Source of the DNA: Granulicella sp.
GTDB taxonomy: Bacteria; Acidobacteriota; Terriglobia; Terriglobales; Acidobacteriaceae
Assembly: GCA_003132145.1 (NCBI GenBank)
Contig: PKWU01000042.1
Coordinates: forward strand, 25,111-60,779
Direction of reading: 5' to 3'
Length of the DNA stretch: 35,669 nucleotides
Shown here in pieces: positions 30,380-35,669 of the stretch. Numbering within the stretch: the stretch's first letter is position 1; each line of letters opens with the position of its first letter. Position numbers and translations under genes: made by a program. The notes beneath the pieces were generated by a model that was not told the origin of the DNA, searched no databases, and worked only from the letters and a program-made list of their open reading frames with translations.

Positions 30380-30406
30380 TATACTGATCTTTCCGTCTTG
30401 ACGGAA
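30380..30406 (+). promoter_or_regulatory. Possible promoter and operator of the inositol-phosphate synthase gene
   Basis: TATACT at 30380-30385 may be a -10 box, and TTCCGTC-TT-GACGGAA (30391-30406) is a perfect palindrome at the expected transcription start. A protein bound there would block initiation. No convincing -35 box was found, and no binding protein is known from the window. Confidence 0.35.
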
Positions 30407-30447
30407 GAAGCGCAACCAATATTGCAGTAGAGAAGGGTAAGCAAAGC

Positions 30448-31788
30448 ATGTCTACACCCGGAGCCGCTGCGCCAAGCGCGGCGAGCATACAGCCAGCCAA
30501 AGGGAAACTAGGAATCATGACGGTCGGGATGGGGGCGGTCTGTACGACTCTCATCGCCGGCGTAGAGGCGGTGCGCAAGGGAATCGCCAAGCCCATCGGG
30601 TCGCTGACGCAGATGGGGACCATTCGGCTGGGCAAACGGACCGACGGCAAGAGCCCGCTGATGCGGGACTTTCTGCCGCTGGCCAAGCTGGACGACATTG
30701 TGTTCACCGGGTGGGACATCTTCGGCGGCAATCTGTACGACGCTGCGAAGACGGCGCAGGTGCTGGACAAGGATCTGCTGGAGAAGATCCGGCCATATCT
30801 CGAATCAATTGAGCCGATGCCGGCGGCGTTCGACCAGAACTATGTGAAGCGGCTGACCGGGACCCACATCAAGAGCGGGAAGAACAAGCGCGACCTGGCG
30901 GAGCAGATCCGCAAGGACATTCAGGCGTTCAAGAAGAAGACCGACCGGCAGGTGGTGATCTGGACCGGCTCGACCGAGATATTCCTGAAGCAGACGGCGG
31001 TGCATCAGTCGCTGGCGGCGTTCGAGAAGGGGATGGACGACGACGATCCGGGGATCGCTCCGTCGCAGTTGTATGCGTGGGCTGCGCTGACCGAGGGGAT
31101 TGCGTTCATCAACGGCGCGCCCAACCTGACGGTGGACTTTCCCGCGATGAACGAACTGTCTCGCAAGATGAACGCGCCTATTGCCGGACGGGACTTCAAG
31201 ACGGGACAGACGCTGATCAAGAGCGTTCTGGCGCCTGCGTTCAAGACGCGCATGCTGGGGGTGAGCGGGTGGTTCTCGACCAACATCCTGGGCAACCGGG
31301 ACGGCGAGGTGCTGGACGAACCACAGTCGTTCAAGACCAAGGAAGAGTCGAAGCTGGGACTGCTGGAGATGATCCTGCAACCCGATCTGCATCCCGACCT
31401 TTACAAGGACATCTACCACAAGATCCGCATCAACTACTATCCGCCGCGCGCCGACAATAAAGAGAGCTGGGACAACATCGACATCTTTGGCTGGCTTGGG
31501 TATCCGATGCAGCTGAAGGTGAATTTCCTGTGCCGCGACTCGATTCTGGCGGCGCCGCTGGCGCTTGACCTGTGCCTGTTCATGGACCTTGCGGCGCGGA
31601 CTCCGAGCCTGAAGGGGCTGGGGATTCAGGAGTGGCTGAGCTTCTACTTCAAGGCGCCGGACAGCGCTCCGGGCGTCTACCCCGAGAACGATCTGTTCAT
31701 CCAGTCGATGAAGATGAAGAACACGCTGCGGCACATCATGGGCGAGGATTTAATCACGCATCTCGGCCTGGACTACTACGGCGGGTAA
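30448..31788 (+). CDS. ino1: Inositol-3-phosphate synthase
   Basis: The 446-residue protein has the NAD-binding opening GIMTVGMGAVCTTLIAGVEAV (residues 22-42), GWDIFGGNLYD, VVIWTGSTEIF, GIAFINGAPNLTVDFP, and MQLKVNFLCRDSILAAPLALDL. These are the inositol phosphate synthase fold, whose members turn glucose 6-phosphate to myo-inositol 3-phosphate using NAD internally. The KTGQTLIKSVLAPAF stretch (catalytic lysine region) is conserved. The product feeds phosphatidylinositol-type lipids or inositol compounds. The gene has its own terminator at 31817 and probably forms a single-gene unit. Confidence 0.92.
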   Translation: MSTPGAAAPSAASIQPAKGKLGIMTVGMGAVCTTLIAGVEAVRKGIAKPIGSLTQMGTIRLGKRTDGKSPLMRDFLPLAKLDDIVFTGWDIFGGNLYDAAKTAQVLDKDLLEKIRPYLESIEPMPAAFDQNYVKRLTGTHIKSGKNKRDLAEQIRKDIQAFKKKTDRQVVIWTGSTEIFLKQTAVHQSLAAFEKGMDDDDPGIAPSQLYAWAALTEGIAFINGAPNLTVDFPAMNELSRKMNAPIAGRDFKTGQTLIKSVLAPAFKTRMLGVSGWFSTNILGNRDGEVLDEPQSFKTKEESKLGLLEMILQPDLHPDLYKDIYHKIRINYYPPRADNKESWDNIDIFGWLGYPMQLKVNFLCRDSILAAPLALDLCLFMDLAARTPSLKGLGIQEWLSFYFKAPDSAPGVYPENDLFIQSMKMKNTLRHIMGEDLITHLGLDYYGG

Positions 31789-31816
31789 ACAGCTAATCTT
31801 GCATTTGACTCTGGAC

Positions 31817-31855
31817 GAAGCCCTGCAACCGAAATGTTGTGGGGCTTCTTCTTAT
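31817..31855 (+). terminator. Intrinsic terminator after ino1
   Basis: GAAGCCCTGCAAC (31817-31829), loop CGAAAT, then GTTGTGGGGCTTC (31836-31848) followed by TTCTTAT. The stem has 12 of 13 pairs. It lies 28 bases after the ino1 stop and just before the ribosome site of the next gene. Confidence 0.8.
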
Positions 31856-31868
31856 AGGAGGGAAGTGG

Positions 31869-32582
31869 ATGCCGAGCGCGAACGCCAGCGACCACCAGTT
31901 GGAGACGCTTCGCCTGTATGGAGAGCTGGTCGAGGTGCGTGAAGATTGGGGTGGAGGGCTGGTGCTGTGCTGCGGCGAGGGGTGCGCGGCGAGCGGCGTG
32001 CCGGCCGCCGTCAGCATTGCGGGAGGAGCGACGCTGGCTGTCGATGGCGATGCAGGCGCGGTGAAGGCGGCGATGCGGCGCGGCGAACTCGACTTTGTGG
32101 TGAACACGCTGGATGAGGCACTGCGCGCGCTGAAGAATGAGGTGCGGGTGCGGCGGCCACTCAGCGTGGGGCTGATTGCGGAGGGCAGCGCAGCACTGAG
32201 CGAGATGGTGGAGCGCGGCGTGCAGCCCGATCTTCTTCTGATCGGAGCGAACCAGAATGCGCAGGCGATTGTGCAGAACGAGAGCATTCATGCGCTGGAA
32301 GCGGCTGAGATGGGATTGCGGTCGATGGTGGATGCGGACGGCGAACGGCCCGTCAGGCACAGGATGATCCTCACGCGCACGGACCGCTACGAGGTTTATC
32401 TTTCCGCTGCGAATGCTGCTGAATTGCGAGCGTTGGATGAGCGGGTGCTGGCGATTCTTCCACCCGACGATCTGGCACGCAGACGCTGGGTGCAGCGCGT
32501 TGCGCAGTATCTGCGCGATGCGCGAGGCGGCGGACGCTGGGTGTGGCTGACGGAAGATGAGCGGCGGCAGATCGGCGAGTGA
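31869..32582 (+). CDS. Stand-alone urocanase-like NAD-binding domain protein
   Basis: ATG 31869 is preceded by AGGAGGGAAGTGG, a strong ribosome site, giving 237 residues. The middle resembles the Rossmann-type NAD domain of urocanate hydratase: GLVLCCGEGCAASGVPAAVSIAGGA, then DFVVNTLDEALRAL, RRPLSVGLIAEGS and EMVERGVQPDLLLIGANQ. Urocanase has about 550 residues with two further parts that bind substrate; those are absent here. The C-terminal third (residues 165-237) is unlike urocanase and ends WVWLTEDERRQIGE. It may bind NAD or a related dinucleotide, but the reaction is unknown. There is no histidine-degradation gene nearby. A leftover fragment is less likely because the start, length and codon use look normal. 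Confidence 0.6.
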   Translation: MPSANASDHQLETLRLYGELVEVREDWGGGLVLCCGEGCAASGVPAAVSIAGGATLAVDGDAGAVKAAMRRGELDFVVNTLDEALRALKNEVRVRRPLSVGLIAEGSAALSEMVERGVQPDLLLIGANQNAQAIVQNESIHALEAAEMGLRSMVDADGERPVRHRMILTRTDRYEVYLSAANAAELRALDERVLAILPPDDLARRRWVQRVAQYLRDARGGGRWVWLTEDERRQIGE

Positions 32583-32627
32583 TCTTCACTGGCTGCGGAA
32601 AAGGCTTGATTGTCGCTTCTGGTAGAA

Positions 32628-32700
32628 TGCCCGGGGCTAAAGCCCCCTGCTCCCTCCGAAAGGCAAAAACGCGAGTTTTCGCAGATTATTCAGCCCGTAG
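32628..32700. repeat. Dispersed repeat, family C
   Basis: GAATGCCCGGGGCTAAAGCCCCCTG: GGGGCT and AGCCCC (32633-32646) form a hairpin with an AA loop, followed by GCGAGTTTTCGC. It lies between the convergent urocanase-like and engB genes and may stop transcription from both sides. Confidence 0.55.
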
Positions 32701-32709
32701 ATTGACTCG

Positions 32710-33321
32710 CTACTCTGCCACAGCCATGATGCGGGGCCAGAGGGCTTTGGTTCCGGCTTCGGATTTGGCGGAGACGGGGAGGACCTCGTCGATCCGGTGC
32801 TCGCGCTTCAAGGCGGCGAGCGACTTGGCGAGGGCGTTGCTGGAGAGGCGGTCGCTCTTGGTGGCGACGACGAGGAACGGGCGCTGGGTGTGGCGGAAGA
32901 AGTCGATGAGCTGGCGGTCGCTGGGCTGGGGCGGAATGTTGCTGTCCACCAGGCAGACGGCGAGGGCGAGGGTCTCGCGCTCGGCGAGATAGGGCTCGAT
33001 GAAGGTGGGCCACTCGGCGGAGATGGAGCGGGAGATCTTGGCGTAGCCGTAGCCGGGCAGATCGGCGAAGATGAGGGTGGGGCGGGGCTTGATTCTGTCG
33101 CCTGCGCCCTCGTGCAGGGCGAAGAAGTTGATGGCGCGTGTGCGGCCAGGAGTGGATGAGGTGTGCGCCTGCTTCGAACCGAGCAGGGCATTAATCAGCG
33201 ACGACTTGCCGACGTTGGAGCGGCCGAGGAAGGCGATCTCGGGCGCGCCGAAGGTCTTCGCCGCGGAAGGGAAGTGGGCGGCATCGGTGGCGGAGAGCAG
33301 GAAGACCGGGGTCAGTCGCAT
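32710..33321 (-). CDS. engB: Ribosome biogenesis GTPase EngB/YsxC
   Basis: The 203-residue protein has the G1 loop GRSNVGKSS (33-41), the G2 region STPGRTRAINFF, G3 DLPGYGYAK, G4 TKSD and G5 VSAKS, in the order of the EngB (YihA/YsxC) family. EngB helps assemble the large ribosomal subunit and is often essential. The N-terminal MRLTPVFLLSATDAAHFP is a usual length for the family. It diverges from the SIS-domain gene with 54 bases between the starts. Confidence 0.95.
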   Translation of the reverse strand: MRLTPVFLLSATDAAHFPSAAKTFGAPEIAFLGRSNVGKSSLINALLGSKQAHTSSTPGRTRAINFFALHEGAGDRIKPRPTLIFADLPGYGYAKISRSISAEWPTFIEPYLAERETLALAVCLVDSNIPPQPSDRQLIDFFRHTQRPFLVVATKSDRLSSNALAKSLAALKREHRIDEVLPVSAKSEAGTKALWPRIMAVAE

Positions 33322-33375
33322 CGCTCCAGTCTAGTGCATCGGATGTGCAATCATGGGATGAGGAGCGAACCCACC

Positions 33376-34548
33376 ATGCTGTTGCAATCTGCGCCGCGAA
33401 GCTATGCCCACCAGATGCTGCGCGAGATCTACGAGCAACCGGCGGCGATTGCGCGCACGCTGGAGCGGTATCTCGATCTGTCCGGCGGCGGGCTGAGTGG
33501 AGGCGCACCGCAGTTTCGCGAGGAGCCGCTGCGGGCGGTTGCGGCGCTGTTTCGCGAGCATCCAGACCTGATTATTGCGGCCAGCGGATCGAGCCGGCAC
33601 GCGGGGCTGGCTGCGGAGATTCTGCTGGAGGATCTGGCCGGGTTGGTGGTGGATGTGGAGTACGCGAGCGAGTACGCGTGCCGCTCGACGACCACGCGGC
33701 GGCATCCCGACAACCCCAGCCCGGTGCTGGTGCTGTCGCAATCGGGCGAGACGGCGGACACGCTGGCGGCGCTGCGGGAGGCGGCGCGGCGCGGACATCC
33801 GACGATTGCGGTGACCAACGTGCACGGTTCGACGATGGCGCGCGAGGCGACGGTGGAGCTGGATACGCTGGCCGGGGTGGAGCTGGCGATTCCGGCGACC
33901 AAGAGCTTTACCACGCAGCTTACGTTGATGCTGGTGCTGGCTCTGCTGGCGGCGCGGGAGCGTGGCGCGATGGAGACAGATGCGATTGAGACGCTGCTGG
34001 TTGCGCTGGCGGGCGTGCCGGAGTCGATTGCCGCGCAGCTTCCCGCGTGGGAGCGGACGATTGCCTCGCTGGCGCCTCTCTACAACGATGCGCAGAACTT
34101 TCTGTACCTGGGCCGCGGCGTGCATTATGCGATTGCGCGGGAGGGCGCGCTGAAGCTGAAGGAGTCGTCGTACCTCCATGCGGAGGGCTATCCGGCGGGC
34201 GAGCTGAAGCATGGGCCGAATGCGCTGGTGTCGGCGCATGTTCCGCTGGTGGTGCTGGCGACGGTGGACGCGAACGATCCGGAGTCGCTGCTGCGCTACG
34301 AGAAGACGGTGTCGCTGCTCGACGATATGCGACAGCAGGGGGCGCGGGTGCTGGCACTGGCAAATACCGGGGACACGACGGTTGCGTCGCTCGCGTCGCA
34401 CACCATCTGGATCGAACCGGCGTGCGAGTCGCTGCTGCCGATTGTCGAGGTGGTTCCGCTGCAACTCTTCGCCTACACCATAGCGGTGAGCCACGGCGTG
34501 GATGTAGACCGGCCACGCAACCTGACCAAGGCCGTGACGACGGAATAG
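33376..34548 (+). CDS. GlmS-type SIS sugar isomerase lacking the glutaminase domain
   Basis: ATG 33376 follows AGGAGCG and gives 390 residues; ATG 33358 is in frame but has a weaker site. The start SYAHQMLREIYEQPAAIARTL is the linker that joins the two halves of GlmS, so the glutaminase half is missing. Two SIS domains follow: SGSSRHAGLAAEILLEDLAG and LSQSGETADTLAALREA in the first, LGRGVHYAIAREGALKLKESSYLHAEGYPAGELKHGP in the second, with the GlmS Glu and His of the active site present. The C-terminus RPRNLTKAVTTE keeps the sugar-binding lysine. Such proteins act on amino sugars without glutamine, for example as glucosamine-6-phosphate deaminases or isomerases. The substrate is unknown, and a link to engB is only positional. 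Confidence 0.85.
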   Translation: MLLQSAPRSYAHQMLREIYEQPAAIARTLERYLDLSGGGLSGGAPQFREEPLRAVAALFREHPDLIIAASGSSRHAGLAAEILLEDLAGLVVDVEYASEYACRSTTTRRHPDNPSPVLVLSQSGETADTLAALREAARRGHPTIAVTNVHGSTMAREATVELDTLAGVELAIPATKSFTTQLTLMLVLALLAARERGAMETDAIETLLVALAGVPESIAAQLPAWERTIASLAPLYNDAQNFLYLGRGVHYAIAREGALKLKESSYLHAEGYPAGELKHGPNALVSAHVPLVVLATVDANDPESLLRYEKTVSLLDDMRQQGARVLALANTGDTTVASLASHTIWIEPACESLLPIVEVVPLQLFAYTIAVSHGVDVDRPRNLTKAVTTE

Positions 34549-34668
34549 GAATTTTCGGGGCCTGCGGGAATCAACAGCTCTAACCGCCGCACAAATAACC
34601 ATCGGCAGCATCCACTTGTGGCCCATTCGTCTCTGTCCTTTGTTGTGCAGCAAGCGATACCGCAGCAA

Positions 34669-34946
34669 CTACAAGTTCAAGGCGCAGTGAGTGCCGGTCG
34701 TTGCGGCTGGGTTATCGCCGGCGATGGGCCAGCCGTCGGATGACCAGAGGAGGGGGCGGATGTCCAGCACGGAGCGGCCGCCGCGCGTGAGGTCGGCCTC
34801 GGAGTGAATGCTGAAACGCTCCGGGCTGCTCGACGCGTTGTCAGCGCCTGCGGCTCTTGCGTCGTAATCGACGACGCGACCAGCAAGATCACAACCGGCA
34901 GCATTGCCGCAAAACAAACCTTCCGCAATCGAACCTGAGTGTCCAT
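34669..34946 (-). pseudogene. Collapsed GH43 (arabinanase-like) gene
   Basis: A signal peptide, VRLRKVCFAAMLPVVILLVASSI, starts at ATG 34946 behind GGAGAGTTC. In another minus frame a tail is readable: ERFSIHSEADLTRGGRSVLDIRPLLWSSDGWPIAGDNP, ending at TAG 34671-34669. The tail resembles the C-terminus of GH43 arabinan-degrading enzymes (L-IRPL-W--DGWPV). The catalytic five-bladed propeller, about 300 residues, is missing and the two frames are offset, so the gene has an internal deletion and a frameshift. It once would have encoded a secreted enzyme acting on arabinan. The window also holds a GH51 arabinofuranosidase. Confidence 0.65.
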
Positions 34947-35133
34947 GAACTCTCCTCGCCTGGCGGACCTTCACGCCGCAGGCTTCCCGAAGCAGCCCTC
35001 CGCGATAGCGAAAGTCCTGAACCGCCCGATCCGCCAGCCCGGCCAGTTAGTTGGAAGACCTCGCGCCCGTCCTCTCCCGGTTCCGTGATAAACTCATCCC
35101 GCAGTGCGAATTCAGAAAACGAGGAGATACGGG

Positions 35134-35634
35134 ATGAGAAGACTAGCGATGGTGATGGTACTGGCGGGATTCGCTGCGCTCGGCGTTGCGCAGACCGGCC
35201 CCGCGGTCCAGGCGAAGCCAAACTTTGCCGGGACCTGGAAACTGAACCTGGCGAAGAGCGATCTTGGCCAGATGGCGCCGAACAGTGAGACCTACACCAT
35301 CACGCAGACGGCCGACGAGATCAAAGTCGCCATCGCGTCGGCGAGCGATAACGGCCCCCAAAACTATACCTTCTCCGCCAAGCTCGACGGAACGGAGACG
35401 CCGCTGCCGGCGGACGCGTTTCCCGCGGATTCGCCCTTCAGGCTTTTGAGTTCCAAAGCGGAATGGCTGGGGAGTTCGCTGGCGATCACGCAGACGACGA
35501 GCTTCCAGGATTCCAAGGGCACCATGACGTCAACCTACACGCTCTCAGAGGATGGGAAGGTACTCACCAGGGCGACCCACATGGTATTCGATCAAGGGGC
35601 GTTCGACTCGAAGTCGGTGTACGACAAGGCGTGA
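35134..35634 (+). CDS. Small secreted protein, lipocalin-like
   Basis: ATG 35134 follows GAGGAGATACGGG, giving 166 residues; an upstream GTG at 35104 has less support. A signal peptide MRRLAMVMVLAGFAALGVAQ is clear. The mature part starts PNFAGTWKLNLAKSDLG, a phrase typical of small secreted beta-barrel (lipocalin-like) proteins found in many acidobacterial and other genomes. It alternates short strands (ETYTITQTADEIKVAI, NYTFSAKLDGTE, SSLAITQTTSF, TSTYTLSEDGKVLTRATHMV). The role is unknown, and a ligand cannot be named. It ends 35 bases before the window edge. Confidence 0.75.
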   Translation: MRRLAMVMVLAGFAALGVAQTGPAVQAKPNFAGTWKLNLAKSDLGQMAPNSETYTITQTADEIKVAIASASDNGPQNYTFSAKLDGTETPLPADAFPADSPFRLLSSKAEWLGSSLAITQTTSFQDSKGTMTSTYTLSEDGKVLTRATHMVFDQGAFDSKSVYDKA

Positions 35635-35669
35635 TGGCGCGGGAGGCGGGCACCTGTGATCTTTCAAGA

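Overview
This 35.7 kb window is chromosomal DNA from a GC-rich bacterium, most probably an acidobacterium of the Terriglobales/Acidobacteriaceae type (Granulicella, Edaphobacter or Terriglobus-like). The evidence is a VWFA-related protein of the kind expanded in Acidobacteria, a HemQ-type heme pathway gene, a GH51 arabinofuranosidase, many short secreted proteins of unknown function, and dispersed intergenic repeats built on a CTTCG...CTCAGAATGAC core. No rRNA, tRNA, CRISPR array or intact transposon was recognised.

Left end (1-4000): the 5' part of a cytochrome c oxidase subunit III gene on the minus strand, then a lower-GC defence island. The island holds a truncated C5-cytosine methyltransferase, an XRE regulator overlapping an HNH endonuclease, an unknown acidic protein and a Vsr endonuclease. 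On both sides, in the same orientation and in the correct order, lie what read as the start and the end of one Type ISP-like restriction enzyme gene. The simplest reading is that a small restriction cassette replaced the body of an older restriction gene and then lost most of its methyltransferase.

Core region (3600-25150): a holin-superfamily membrane protein; a DUF6249-like gene divergent from an ECF sigma / membrane anti-sigma-like pair, with two mirror-image sigma-E-like promoters between them; pdxS-pdxT for pyridoxal phosphate; a RecQ helicase with two HRDC domains; a secreted protein with duplicated TonB C-terminal domains; a GH51 arabinofuranosidase; a secreted unknown with an in-frame stop in its apparent signal peptide; clpC; a lolE-X-lolD operon in which X is a low-GC secreted protein; a zinc alcohol dehydrogenase; the VWFA-related protein; nth; another secreted unknown; and hemQ.

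Right part (25150-35669): an orphan flgM behind a sigma-28-like promoter, hrcA, an unknown Cys/His protein with a long leader hairpin, a low-GC orphan protein resembling class III nucleotide cyclases of the Pycsar type, a 24-bp tandem repeat, a DedA membrane protein, inositol-phosphate synthase with a terminator, a stand-alone urocanase-like NAD domain, engB, a GlmS isomerase half without glutaminase, a collapsed GH43 pseudogene and a small secreted protein.

Most genes are housekeeping genes in short transcription units. The distinctive content is the nested restriction island, the symmetric ECF promoter pair, the low-GC single-gene insertions and the dense intergenic repeats.
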